Below the pieces are notes generated by a model that saw only the letters and a program-made list of their open reading frames with translations, searched no databases and was not told where the DNA came from. Source: JAAYZQ01 sp034428935 (GTDB taxonomy: Bacteria; Chloroflexota; Anaerolineae; JAAYZQ01). From it: a stretch of 39,734 nucleotides of DNA. The stretch is taken from the NCBI GenBank assembly GCA_034428935.1, contig DAOUHB010000024.1, positions 1-39,734 on the forward strand, read 5' to 3'. Positions 23,376 through 32,143 of this stretch are shown piece by piece (the stretch's first letter is position 1; every line of letters starts with the position of its first letter). The position numbers were made by a program, and so were the translations under genes.

Positions 23376-23597
23376 TTAGAACAGGCCCCGAACCATCAGC
23401 ATGAAGCCAAGTATGGCCAGGGGCACGCCCACCACCGCGCCAACCACCGTCAGGCTAAGGACCACGCCGGCGATGAGCAGCAGCAGCCCGATGATCACCC
23501 CCAGCAGGCGGCCCGTCAGCCGCAAGATCAGCTCCAGGAGCCGCCAGATGGCATAGAACGGCCACAACAGCCAGGGAACCTGCTTTTGCGAAGCCAT
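23376..23597 (-). CDS. small two-helix membrane protein, 73 aa
   Basis: A 73-aa protein, almost entirely hydrophobic after a short MASQKQVPWLLWPFY start. Two membrane helices are likely (LLGVIIGLLLLIAGVVLSL and AVVGVPLAILGFMLMVRG), with an amphipathic Arg/Leu-rich segment before them (WRLLELILRLTGR). Not assigned to a named family. AGAGG at the very end of the upstream DUF4097 gene is its ribosome site; the gap between the genes is 7 bp, so the two are one operon and may work together at the membrane. A strong terminator follows. Confidence 0.75.
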   Translation of the reverse strand: MASQKQVPWLLWPFYAIWRLLELILRLTGRLLGVIIGLLLLIAGVVLSLTVVGAVVGVPLAILGFMLMVRGLF

Positions 23598-23604
23598 GGC
23601 CCTG

Positions 23605-24429
23605 CTACCTCTGCACGAGATCGATGTCGCCCGCCCCGGTACGCGCTTCGATGGTCACATCGCCGCCGCCGCCGATGGTGCCCCGGGCGCTGCCGGGCGA
23701 CACACTGCCGTCCACGTCAAAGCCGCCCAGTTCCACCGAGCCGATACCCGTATCCAGGTCGACCCTGGCGGCAAAGCCCGCGGGCAGCGAGATCTCGATG
23801 TTGCCGGCACCGGTGCTAAAGGTCGAGGCCCCATCGGGCTCCCCGGCATAGTCGATGTTGCCCGCGCCGGTGTCCAGGCGCACCTGGCCCTGGCTACCCC
23901 GCACCTCTACATCGCCGGCGCCAGTGTGAACCACGATCTCGCCCCTCACGTCGTCAATGGTCACGTCGCCCGCCCCGTTGGTCACTTCGATCCGCGTGCC
24001 GGCGGGCACGGTGATCTCCAGGTTCACCGCCACGTTCGACATCGCGGCCGAGGTCCGCCGGGTGACGATGCGAACCGTGTCGCCTTCCTGCGACGGCTCG
24101 ATGCTGATGTTGCGCAGGTTCGCGCTCCGTCCCGCGCGCCGGCTGACGTCGGCGCTGATAAGCCCCTCGCCTCCGGCCCGGATGCGGACGTTGCCGGCAA
24201 AGTTGTCGATCAGGAGCGCCGGCGCGTCGCCCACCTCAAAGCTCATCTCCTGGTGCTCGATGATCTGGTCAAACTCGAAACCAGGCTGCAAGACGCCGCT
24301 GTCAACGCTTCGGAGAGTAAACAAGCCAAGCCAGGCGGCAATGCCGGCGGCCAGGGCTGCCAACAGGCAGCAGAGGAGTATAACCACGACGACGACAATG
24401 ATCCAGATGTTCCGGTTCCTGTTCTCCAT
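23605..24429 (-). CDS. DUF4097-family beta-helix protein, membrane anchored
   Basis: A 274-aa protein. The ATG at 24429 follows a GGGAG site and gives a short charged start, then one transmembrane helix (IWIIVVVVVILLCCLLAALA), preferred over the longer frame to 24492. After about residue 80 it is built of regular beta-strand turns of the form G-A-G-D-V or G-A-G-N-I (GAGDVTIDDVRGEIVVH, GAGDVEVRGSQGQVRLD, GAGNIDYAGEPDG, GAGNIEISLPAG, GIGSVELGGFDVDG). This is the DUF4097 right-handed beta-helix. The family often sits in envelope-stress operons; the function is unsettled. Operon with the 73-aa membrane protein. Confidence 0.85.
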   Translation of the reverse strand: MENRNRNIWIIVVVVVILLCCLLAALAAGIAAWLGLFTLRSVDSGVLQPGFEFDQIIEHQEMSFEVGDAPALLIDNFAGNVRIRAGGEGLISADVSRRAGRSANLRNISIEPSQEGDTVRIVTRRTSAAMSNVAVNLEITVPAGTRIEVTNGAGDVTIDDVRGEIVVHTGAGDVEVRGSQGQVRLDTGAGNIDYAGEPDGASTFSTGAGNIEISLPAGFAARVDLDTGIGSVELGGFDVDGSVSPGSARGTIGGGGDVTIEARTGAGDIDLVQR

Positions 24430-24578
24430 TTTCTTTCTCCCTCTAGCTTCCTTCTGGCCGGATGCCATCCCGGCGTGAGGCACAACAGTCACCTCTGTCT
24501 ATACGCCGGCAGCCAAAGCAGGTTGCGCTGCGCGGTCGCCGGTTCTGGGCGTTCCATCCCCCGGGCCTTGCCCGTCAA

Positions 24579-25304
24579 TCACGTGACTAGCTCTCCCGGC
24601 AGATGATCGACGCGGTTGGTGTACTGCATCCATATGCCCTCGGGGGCAAAATCGACGCGGGTGATGGCCGCGTTGTTGATAGAGAACCACAGCTCACCCT
24701 CGGGCGGCAGGTCGAGGATGGCGCGCATCAGGTGGTTATAGAAACCGCCGTGGCTCACCACTGCCACTCGATCCCTGGTTTCGCCGTGCCTGGCCAGCAG
24801 CTCGCGCAAGAAGCGCGCCGCGCGCTTGGGTCTCTCCTCCAGCGCCTCAAAGGGCCGGTTCCACCAGCCCTCCTCGCCCAGGCTGTCGGGCAGCCTCAGG
24901 TGCGGGTAGTGCTCTTCGAAATCAGCCCGGTTCTTGCCCGGCTGTCCCACAGGCTCGCCGCCTTCGTCTTCGCTCCAGTGGATGCCGCCCACTTCGTGGA
25001 CGTCTTCCCAGGCAACCAGGGAAAGGTGCAGGGCCCGGGCGACGATGCTGCCCGTCTCGATGGCGCGCCGCATCAGGCTGCAATAGATGTGCGTGATCTC
25101 AAAGCCGGTCACGTTCTGGCCGTCATATTCGGCCGGAACGAACGAAGGCTGTCCGGGCCGGCTCAGCAACTCGGCCAGTCTTTCGGCCTGCAGCCGCCCG
25201 GTATCTGTCAGACCCGGGTCGTCGCTGCGGCCGCGAACGGAACCGGTCTCGGCCCACAGGAGATTGTTCTCCGACTGGCCGTGCCGGATAAAATAAAGTT
25301 GCAT
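24579..25304 (-). CDS. histidine phosphatase (phosphoglycerate-mutase-like) family protein
   Basis: A 241-aa cytosolic protein. MQLYFIRHGQSENNLL carries the catalytic R-H-G motif at residues 7-9 (His8 becomes phosphorylated in the family). The second-half catalytic histidine is in VAVVSHGGFYNHLMRAIL. The acid is likely within the GGIHWSEDE segment. The ATG at 25304 is used rather than an upstream TTG; GGGAGG lies 10 bp before it. Substrate unknown; the branch-2-like insert between the halves is longer than in GpmB. It is read from the promoter at 25366-25394. DUF4097 starts 150 bp downstream and may be co-transcribed. Confidence 0.85.
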   Translation of the reverse strand: MQLYFIRHGQSENNLLWAETGSVRGRSDDPGLTDTGRLQAERLAELLSRPGQPSFVPAEYDGQNVTGFEITHIYCSLMRRAIETGSIVARALHLSLVAWEDVHEVGGIHWSEDEGGEPVGQPGKNRADFEEHYPHLRLPDSLGEEGWWNRPFEALEERPKRAARFLRELLARHGETRDRVAVVSHGGFYNHLMRAILDLPPEGELWFSINNAAITRVDFAPEGIWMQYTNRVDHLPGELVT

Positions 25305-25365
25305 ACAGATCTGTCCTCCCAATTATCGTCGCTGCCGCCGGCGATGCCGGGCAGCAGCAAGGGTT

Positions 25366-25394
25366 ATTATACCACAGTGGCCGCCGAGCGACAA
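25366..25394 (-). promoter_or_regulatory. promoter of the histidine phosphatase gene
   Basis: Minus strand TTGTCG (25389-25394), 17-bp spacer ending TGTGG, TATAAT (25366-25371). The leader of about 55 nt holds a hairpin (25334-25355, GCTGCC...GGCAGC). The gap 25305-25631 holds this and a divergent promoter only. Confidence 0.78.
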
Positions 25395-25456
25395 TCGCAT
25401 TCTAACATAAGGCAAGGCCGGTTCCGGCGGCAGGTTTTGACAGAGTCGGCAACATC

Positions 25457-25485
25457 TTGACAGAAAACAAGAATTGTGGTAAGAT
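25457..25485 (+). promoter_or_regulatory. promoter of the EAD/STAND cassette
   Basis: TTGACA (25457-25462), 17-bp spacer ending TTGTGG, TAAGAT (25480-25485). A second TTGACAGA lies 20 bp upstream (25437). The predicted leader to the ATG at 25632 is about 140 nt and A-rich, unlike the surrounding GC-rich DNA. Confidence 0.7.
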
Positions 25486-25631
25486 GATGGTGATAAGTGA
25501 TGTAAAAAAGAGTTAACAAGAGCGGACAAGCGCACAGTCGCGACAAACCCTTCCAAATCAGAGCACAGCAAACGTTCAATGAGCAGCGCGTCGTAACACA
25601 TGGCACAACGACAAAGCAGGTGAAGGTGATC

Positions 25632-27785
25632 ATGCCGACGACGAATCGCCAGGGTACCCCGCCGCGAACAGCGAGGCTCGTCGTGGCCTTGTTACCGACG
25701 GCCCTCTTGTTCTCCCTTCTGGTCTTCTTTCTCTGGCGCGCCTCCTCCTTGGATCGAGCTTCCAACCTCCCTCTACCCATCCTTGTGGCCTGTGCCCTGC
25801 TGGGCGTCGTTTGCACTGCCTGCACCGGCCGGCAAGCCCTTCGCCTGGCGGAGAGCAAGGGTGAGGGGCTCACGGAGCGGCGGCTGATGCAGCGCCAGCT
25901 CGTAGAAGCACTGCACGCCGCTCCTTCGCCCGAGCGAGCATACCACGGCTACCTGTTCCTCCACGCCGAGCTCGGCCACGACCCGGCCATGCAGACCATG
26001 CTACGCCTGGCCTTCTCGCGGGAGTGGATGCCCTACCTTCGCCAGCACCTGGCGCGCACCCTCCGCGCCGGGCAGTTTGTCGAGGCCATGGCCTTCCTGG
26101 ACGAGATGGCCTGGGAATGGCAGGAGGGCGCCGGCCCTTCTTTCCTGCCCGCTGTCCGCACCCTCGTACACCATCTCGCCCGGCCGGTGCACCAGCCCTC
26201 GCCCGAGGTTCTCCGGCAGGTGCTCGACGGCTTTCGCAGCGCCGGCATCGAGTCGGCAGAGCCGGTCCTCGCCTGGCTGGCGCGAGTCCAGCCCGACCCC
26301 TCCGCCGTGGAAGGGGTGCTGTTCCGCGAAGGCGGGGCGGCGGGCCGCTACCTGCTGCACCTGTGGGCCGGCCGGCAGCCGGACCTCCGCCCCCGGGTGC
26401 GCGCGTGGGAGAGCGGGCCGTCGCTGCCGGCTCGCAAGAACGGGCGACACGCGGCCCTGTGGCCCCTGGAGCGGGGCGAATCGTTGGTGATGCAGCGCGG
26501 TGTGGAACGCCTGGGGCTGAACATCAACCCCTTTGGCCCCGAGAAGGCCGAGCAGGATCCCTTTTTGCCCGATCTCTTCTATCGGCTTTCGCCGGCCTGG
26601 GAAGAAGCGACGGCGCGCCAGCCGGCGGTCCTGGTCGTGCCGCCCGGCTGTGGCCGCAGTGCCATGATCTGGATGATGCGCTACGAGAGCTGCCTGGCGG
26701 GCTCGGACCTCGAAGGTGCGTTCGTGGTTCACGTCCCGGTCCGTGCCTGCCGCTCGTCGGCCGACCTCGTGGCCGCTCTGCGCCCCGCCCTGGTCGAGGC
26801 CTGGTGCTGCAGCCTGGCGCGGGACCCTTACGGGCTCCTGGGCCTCGACGAGGCCGACCGCCAGGAGGCCTCGGCCCTCTTGCTGGACGCCGCGGGCGGC
26901 CTGCCTGCCCTCGCCACACGGCTGGCAGCGGCTGGGCTGCCGGACAGGGATCCCGATGGCCGTTTCCTCCTGGACGCCCTGGAGGCCGTGGCCCTTACCG
27001 GCGAAGAACCGGCCCCGTGGAGCAGCGAAGGCGACGGCCCGGCCAACCTGTCCGCCGTTGCCGCCCTGCTCCGCGACGCCTTTACCGTGCGAGACCTGCG
27101 CCGCTTCTGCCAGGAGCACCCCACTTTCCAGCCCGTCCTCCTGGAGTTTCCAGACGCGGGTCTGAACGACATGATTTATGTCTTGCTGGACTACTGCACG
27201 CGGCATGACCTGTGCGGCGAACTCCTGGCCCAGTTGCGGCACCACAACCCGCGGCAATATGAGGGTCACCGGCCCGCCCTCGAAGGCGCCGCGCCCTTGC
27301 GGTTCCCGGACGCCCTTCCCCACTGGTTCTTGCTGCGGCCGTGGGGTAGCCGCCACACCTTTCTCCTGGTCGACCTGTGGGGCGAGGATGGAGGCGCGGA
27401 GAAGGTCGTGCTGGAGGCTTTTTTCGAGCGTTGGCTGCCATGCCTGGCGGCCAACAACCTGCTGCCCAAGCTGTTCGTGGCCCGCGAACCGGCCCGTTGT
27501 CCCCTGGCGCCCGTCTATGTGTCCTGGGACCGGGTTGCCCTGAGCGCGCTGCTCCGCTACCGCCTGGAACGGGCGGGACTGGTCCTCAACGGGCACCAGC
27601 GAGCCATGGATGGCTGGATTGAGGACGTGCCAGATGCAGGTGCGGTGCTGGTCCGAGCCGCCGACGGTTGTCCGGCGCGCCTCGTCCGCCTGGGCAATGC
27701 CCTGGTGCGACGCATGGCGCAAGCCTCGCCGCCAACGCGTGAGGAGTTCTGGCAGATGATCTCCGGGGCCGACATTCCAATGTGA
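25632..27785 (+). CDS. membrane-anchored protein with a degenerate P-loop domain and an effector-associated domain (EAD)
   Basis: A 717-aa protein; the ATG at 25632 is preferred over the GTG at 25620 (AAGGTG precedes it). Two transmembrane helices open it (about residues 16-36 and 47-64), then a helical region to about 230. Around residues 295-345 comes NINPFGPEKAEQDPFLPDLF and then LVVPPGCGRSAMIWMM. This is an ATPase P-loop region with the usual G-x-G-K-S/T changed to G-C-G-R-S, so the lysine is Arg. Residues about 473-555 (LSAVAALLRDAFTVRDLRRF, LNDMIYVLLDYCTRHDLCGE, LLAQLRHHNP) have the Death-like plan of bacterial effector-associated domains, adaptors in conflict and signalling systems. 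The NPFGPEKAEQDP motif recurs in EAD-linked ATPases. First gene of the cassette. Confidence 0.62.
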   Translation: MPTTNRQGTPPRTARLVVALLPTALLFSLLVFFLWRASSLDRASNLPLPILVACALLGVVCTACTGRQALRLAESKGEGLTERRLMQRQLVEALHAAPSPERAYHGYLFLHAELGHDPAMQTMLRLAFSREWMPYLRQHLARTLRAGQFVEAMAFLDEMAWEWQEGAGPSFLPAVRTLVHHLARPVHQPSPEVLRQVLDGFRSAGIESAEPVLAWLARVQPDPSAVEGVLFREGGAAGRYLLHLWAGRQPDLRPRVRAWESGPSLPARKNGRHAALWPLERGESLVMQRGVERLGLNINPFGPEKAEQDPFLPDLFYRLSPAWEEATARQPAVLVVPPGCGRSAMIWMMRYESCLAGSDLEGAFVVHVPVRACRSSADLVAALRPALVEAWCCSLARDPYGLLGLDEADRQEASALLLDAAGGLPALATRLAAAGLPDRDPDGRFLLDALEAVALTGEEPAPWSSEGDGPANLSAVAALLRDAFTVRDLRRFCQEHPTFQPVLLEFPDAGLNDMIYVLLDYCTRHDLCGELLAQLRHHNPRQYEGHRPALEGAAPLRFPDALPHWFLLRPWGSRHTFLLVDLWGEDGGAEKVVLEAFFERWLPCLAANNLLPKLFVAREPARCPLAPVYVSWDRVALSALLRYRLERAGLVLNGHQRAMDGWIEDVPDAGAVLVRAADGCPARLVRLGNALVRRMAQASPPTREEFWQMISGADIPM

Positions 27786-27856
27786 CTCGGCCGCGGCGCT
27801 GCCGGCACGTCGCTGTGCCCGGCAACAATCTTGAATGGCGGGAGCAAGGCTGACCC

Positions 27857-28906
27857 ATGGCGATTCCGGCGAGCCTGGACGTTGACCTGTTCGTCCTCCC
27901 GAAGGGAGCGTACGAGTTTGTCCTCGCACGCTTCAAGCGTTGGGAGGAAGCTCACCCCGGGGAAGCAAGGAGAGAGCTATGGAGGGTCGGTCTCCACCGC
28001 CGCCCACTGGCGCCCGGCGACCAGGTCCTCAGCCTGGCCGGTGAGCGGGGCGCCGGCAAGACCTGGCTGCTGCAATACCTGGCCCAACACGATCGCCACC
28101 TGTCGCCGCGGGCCACCTACCTCGATCTCGAAGAACGGTTCGAATACGACGAGCCCGAGCGCTATCTCCAGGCAGTGCGCCGCAGGCTCGAGGAAAACGG
28201 CGATCCCAGGCGTGTCCTGTTGTTAGATGCCGTCCCGCCCCAGCTCGACGAACACCTGCGCGGCGTGGAGGACGAGGTCCTGAGGGTGTGCCTGGCGCAG
28301 CACTCCTCGCTGGTGATCATGGCCCTGGACCATCCGAGCCAGGTGTGCTGGCGCTCGCCCTCCCTGCGGGGCGGCGGCTATCATCAGATGGGCACCTTTC
28401 CGCCCCCCCTGACCCAGCGCCATTTCCAGCGGATGCAGCAGAGCGGCCTGCTGCGGCCGGGCTGCGAGGTAGGCGAGCTCCTCAAGGACACCACCGGCCT
28501 GCCCTTGCTCAACTACTTGCTGGCGACCCATCCCCGCATCGAAGCCTTCGAGCTGCTCCTGGAGCATTGGTTCTCGCGCATCCCCCTCGACGAGCGCGAG
28601 CGGGTGCGCCACTACCTGGTGGCGGTCTGCCTCCTGGAGGTTCTGGAGCACGGTTCCATTCAAAAGATGTTGGAAGTGTATTACCACTACATGCCCGATG
28701 CCGCCGGCTACCCGGCCCACGCCAGCGGCGTGCGCAACGTCCTGCAGAAGTATTGGTTGGCGCAGCCCATGCCCGGTTCTCCGGGCCGTATCACCCTGGT
28801 GAGCAGCGTGCGCCACGCTGTCGAGGAGCTGCTGAGAACCAGAGAACAATCGTTGCACCTCCTCCTCCTTGAAATGGCAAAAGTACTTTGTGGGAGCCGA
28901 TCATGA
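27857..28906 (+). CDS. small P-loop ATPase of the cassette (STAND/AAA-like)
   Basis: A 349-aa soluble protein, 71 bp after the EAD gene. Walker A is GERGAGKT at residues 62-69 (VLSLAGERGAGKTWLLQYL). A plausible Walker B is RRVLLLDAVPP. The N-terminus (LFVLPKGAYEFVLARFKRWEE) precedes the nucleotide domain, and the C-terminal half is helical (HFQRMQQSGLL, LLKDTTGLPLLNYLLATHP, ELLLEHWFSRI), resembling the lid and winged-helix part of STAND ATPases. No effector domain is recognisable. Its TGA overlaps the next gene's ATG (ATGA), so the two ATPases are probably made in a fixed ratio. A scaffold or regulatory ATPase is the likeliest role. Confidence 0.65.
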   Translation: MAIPASLDVDLFVLPKGAYEFVLARFKRWEEAHPGEARRELWRVGLHRRPLAPGDQVLSLAGERGAGKTWLLQYLAQHDRHLSPRATYLDLEERFEYDEPERYLQAVRRRLEENGDPRRVLLLDAVPPQLDEHLRGVEDEVLRVCLAQHSSLVIMALDHPSQVCWRSPSLRGGGYHQMGTFPPPLTQRHFQRMQQSGLLRPGCEVGELLKDTTGLPLLNYLLATHPRIEAFELLLEHWFSRIPLDERERVRHYLVAVCLLEVLEHGSIQKMLEVYYHYMPDAAGYPAHASGVRNVLQKYWLAQPMPGSPGRITLVSSVRHAVEELLRTREQSLHLLLLEMAKVLCGSRS

Positions 28907-31900
28907 ATCTCACCGATCTAACCGCAGCACGGCGCATCCCCCTGATCGGGCGCCACGAGATCCTCCTGGAGATCGAGCGCCGGGTCAAGCGTGGCGGAAC
29001 TCATTTGCTCTACTTCGAAGGCGAGGGAGGGATTGGCAAGACCGCACTTCTGGAGGCTGTGCTTCGCCAGGGCAAGGAGCGAGCCGAGTCGGGCTCCATC
29101 TTTGCCCGAAGCGTGGCGTGCCAGATCGTCGACCTGTACCACGTGGACACCCACACCCCCGAGGGCCTGATTCGACGCGTCATCCACGTGCTGGGCGATG
29201 AGGGGTTTGCGCAGACGATCCAGGTGCGGGAAGAGATCGATCGGGCCCGGGGCGTGGGCAACGTGGACCTGGCAGCCGAACGGGTCGGGCTTCTCCAGGA
29301 GACCTTTCTAGCCGAGTTCGAGGGCCTGGCCCACGAGGGCGTCCTCCTGGCCTTTGACACGCTGGAAGTGCTGGAGTACGAACACGCCGGGCTAGAGACG
29401 GAGCAGGGGCTGGAGGTTGCGCGCCTGAGCACCAGGGAATGGCTCTTTTCTACGTTCCTCTGCTCGCTGAAGAGCCACGTCGTGTTGCTCATGGCCGGAC
29501 GCCCCGGCGACAGCGGCGCGCTCCTCGCCGAGGCCGCCAGGCAAAATCCCTTTCTCCAGTTCCGCCACGTGCAATTGGAAGCGCTGAATCTTGACGAGAC
29601 GCGGGACTATCTGCAGACCATCGCCCGGGTAGAGGAGGAGCAGGGAGACGCCGACGCTGCCGCCCGGCTGTCGTCCTTTGCCGACGAGCGCGCCGAGATC
29701 GTCCACGTGCTGACCGCCGGCCGGCCCATCCTCCTGGCCCTGGTGTCGGATCTCGTCGCCCACGGCTGGCTCCTTCCCCCACCGTTTGGCCGCAGCGTCG
29801 AAGAGCTGCAGCAACAGGGCGCAGGGGCATGGTGGCCCGAGATCGAGTGGGCCCTCGTAGTGCGCATCCAGGAAAGCCCTACCCCCGTGGGCGACGTCAT
29901 CCGTTCCCTGGCCTGGCTGCGCATGGGGGCCACCCCCGAGCTCCTTGCCCGGATCATGGGGCTCACGACCCCCGACGGCAAGTGGGACTATGATGCCGTA
30001 GAAGAGACGCTGGACCAGGTGACGAGCCTGACCCTGGTCAAGGTGCGGCCAGACGAGGGCCGAGTCTTTCTCCACGACGAGATGTACACCCTCCTGGAGC
30101 GATACGTGCTGTCGCAGGCGAGCCACGAGGAGCGGGAACGGGTGTACGAAGCTATCCTGGACTATTACCAGGACCAGGCCGAAGATCTGCGGCAGCAGAT
30201 CGAGAAGGTGACTGGCCTGGCGCCGGGCTATTACGCACGGCTGCGCCGCACCTACGTAGAAGAGCTGCACTACCGGCTGCGCTACCGGCCCTCCCTGGGC
30301 TTTGCCTACTACTTCTGGCGCGCCGAAGAGGCTCTCAGCGGCCTGGACACCGAGCTGGACCTGATGCTCCGCGCCGAGCTGCTGCGCACCATCAAGCTCC
30401 TACAAGATACCGGCACCCTGGGCGAGCTGAGCCGCGAGGAACTGGAGGTGGACGCCGCCGTGCGTTGGGGCATCCGCAGCCTTTTCTTCCTGAACGATCC
30501 CCAGGGAGCGCTGGCGCTCTTTGAGCGGGTCCGCGAGCGCTGGGCCAGGAGCGCCGAGGAGCTGGGGCTGGCCTGGGTGCACCTCAAGCTCTATCGCGCC
30601 GTGGCCAGGATCCTGCGCGGCGAAGAGCAGGACTGGCGTGAGGCACGCGACCTGTTGCTGGAAGTGGAGCGCGAGTGCGACCAGGCCCTGGCCGGCCCGC
30701 CCGACGCCGCCGGGACCAGGGGGTTCCTCGCCTGGCTCCGGTCGCCGAGAGCACCCGTCGAGGCCGAGGCACGCGAAGGCCAGCGCTGGCGGGCCAGGAT
30801 CCTGAAGGCCCTGGCCCTCAATTACCAGGGCTACCTCGACCGCCAGCAGGGACAGTACAAGGAGGCCGTGCGCCACTACCAGGCCTCGGCCATGCTGCAG
30901 CGCCGCCTTGGGATGGCCGGCCTGGCGGCCGTTCTCATCAACCTGTCCTACGCCATGGCCCTCATCGGCGAGTGCCACCACGCCCGCCTGCTCGCCGAAG
31001 AGGCCGAGCGCTGCGCTCGGCGCCACGGGCAGGACTATACACTGGCCGTGGCCCTCAACGTTCGCGCCCTGGTGGAGGAGTACGACGGCCACCACACGGC
31101 CGCGCTGCGCTTTACCGACAATGCCCTGACCATCGTTCGCGGCCTGCGCGCCCCCCGCGTGCGCGGCCTGATCTATCTCACCAGGGTGCGCGCCTGCCGG
31201 CACCTCATCGAGCCCGGAGCCGTCTACGACACGGGAGAGGAGCTCTTTGTCGAGCAGGCACTGAAAGAGGCCAACCAGGCGGTAAACCTGCTGAAGAACA
31301 ACCCGCCGGACAGGGTGACGGCCCTCATCGAGCGGGGCTGCCTGCACCGCGAGATTGCCCGCCGCCACTACGACGCGGGAGACCACGTGGCCGCCCTCCA
31401 GGCGGCCCGCAGCGCCGAGCGAAACCTGGAGCGGACCGTGACCCTGGCCGGCGCCATGGACCTCTCCGACCAGCAGGCCCTGGCCTGGACCAGCCTGGCC
31501 TGGCTGTGGTACTATGCCGGGCACAACGATGAGGCCGATAATGCCCTCCAGGAGGCGGCCAGGTGCGTGCCGCCCGAATACTGCTTTCCGGCGTTGGCCC
31601 AGGCTCCCTGCCAGCACCGGCAGGAGGCGCGCCTGCCCTTCTGGACCACCCTGGGCGAGGGCGAGATGCTGAGGGCCAACATCGCCCTCGACGAATCGTT
31701 GCACAGCGACGACGAGGAGGCGAAAAGCGACAGGCTGAAAGAAGCGGTCAAGCACATCACCCTGGGCCTATCCTATTACGCCCAGGTTGCCAACCAATAC
31801 TACGAGCTGACCCGGGCCGAGGAAAGGCTGCACAAGCGCATGGTCCAGGACCGGCCGAACATCGGCCTCTTGCACCGCTTCGCGCGCCAGGTGGCCACGG

Positions 31901-31980
31901 AGCAGGGGATTGAGCAGCCAACCCGCTTTCAGGAGTTCCTGGACCGCATGTTCGGGCCGGCTGATCTGTGGACGCCGTGA
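28903..31980 (+). CDS. large STAND-like NTPase with C-terminal helical (TPR-type) repeats
   Basis: A 1025-aa soluble protein; the ATG at 28903 has GGGAG 6 bp upstream and overlaps the previous stop. It opens with RRIPLIGRHEILLEIERRV, a typical STAND entry. Walker A is GEGGIGKT (residues 40-47), and the candidate Walker B is GVLLAFDTLEVLE. A GRP-type sensor follows (LTAGRPILLALVSDL). A winged-helix segment (VFLHDEMYTLLERYVL) closes the NTPase core near residue 415. From about 510 to 1000 the chain is a series of helix pairs with TPR character (YQGYLDRQQGQYKEAVRHY, DYTLAVALNVRALVEE, ALAWTSLAWLWYYAGHNDEA), the usual ligand-sensing end. No N-terminal effector is present, so the effector may be supplied in trans by the EAD protein. 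Confidence 0.72.
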   Translation: MNLTDLTAARRIPLIGRHEILLEIERRVKRGGTHLLYFEGEGGIGKTALLEAVLRQGKERAESGSIFARSVACQIVDLYHVDTHTPEGLIRRVIHVLGDEGFAQTIQVREEIDRARGVGNVDLAAERVGLLQETFLAEFEGLAHEGVLLAFDTLEVLEYEHAGLETEQGLEVARLSTREWLFSTFLCSLKSHVVLLMAGRPGDSGALLAEAARQNPFLQFRHVQLEALNLDETRDYLQTIARVEEEQGDADAAARLSSFADERAEIVHVLTAGRPILLALVSDLVAHGWLLPPPFGRSVEELQQQGAGAWWPEIEWALVVRIQESPTPVGDVIRSLAWLRMGATPELLARIMGLTTPDGKWDYDAVEETLDQVTSLTLVKVRPDEGRVFLHDEMYTLLERYVLSQASHEERERVYEAILDYYQDQAEDLRQQIEKVTGLAPGYYARLRRTYVEELHYRLRYRPSLGFAYYFWRAEEALSGLDTELDLMLRAELLRTIKLLQDTGTLGELSREELEVDAAVRWGIRSLFFLNDPQGALALFERVRERWARSAEELGLAWVHLKLYRAVARILRGEEQDWREARDLLLEVERECDQALAGPPDAAGTRGFLAWLRSPRAPVEAEAREGQRWRARILKALALNYQGYLDRQQGQYKEAVRHYQASAMLQRRLGMAGLAAVLINLSYAMALIGECHHARLLAEEAERCARRHGQDYTLAVALNVRALVEEYDGHHTAALRFTDNALTIVRGLRAPRVRGLIYLTRVRACRHLIEPGAVYDTGEELFVEQALKEANQAVNLLKNNPPDRVTALIERGCLHREIARRHYDAGDHVAALQAARSAERNLERTVTLAGAMDLSDQQALAWTSLAWLWYYAGHNDEADNALQEAARCVPPEYCFPALAQAPCQHRQEARLPFWTTLGEGEMLRANIALDESLHSDDEEAKSDRLKEAVKHITLGLSYYAQVANQYYELTRAEERLHKRMVQDRPNIGLLHRFARQVATEQGIEQPTRFQEFLDRMFGPADLWTP

Positions 31981-32017
31981 GTCAGCGCCCGGTGCGAGAT
32001 CGAACAGGGAGCCCGCA

Positions 32018-32143
32018 ATGCCCCGCGGCAGACGGTGTACTCCCCGGGGGGAAGAAGCTTACTCCCCCGCGTCCACCTCACAGGGGATGGACGCACGGTG
32101 CCTGGATGCTAGAATACATTGGGATTGGATGCGCAATGTGTAG
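32018..32143 (+). CDS. candidate 41-aa precursor peptide A (in the gap before the radical SAM gene)
   Basis: The ATG at 32018 has AGGGAG (32006-32011) 6 nt upstream. The 41-aa product starts MPRGRRCTPRGEEAY and ends CLDARIHWDWMRNV, with two Cys, two Trp and several Arg. The gap between the STAND gene and the radical SAM gene is 241 bp, long for this operon, which is why it was searched. No family is recognised. Radical SAM-SPASM maturases often act on a short peptide encoded just upstream; that is the sole functional argument. Candidate B overlaps it in another frame. Confidence 0.35.
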   Translation: MPRGRRCTPRGEEAYSPASTSQGMDARCLDARIHWDWMRNV

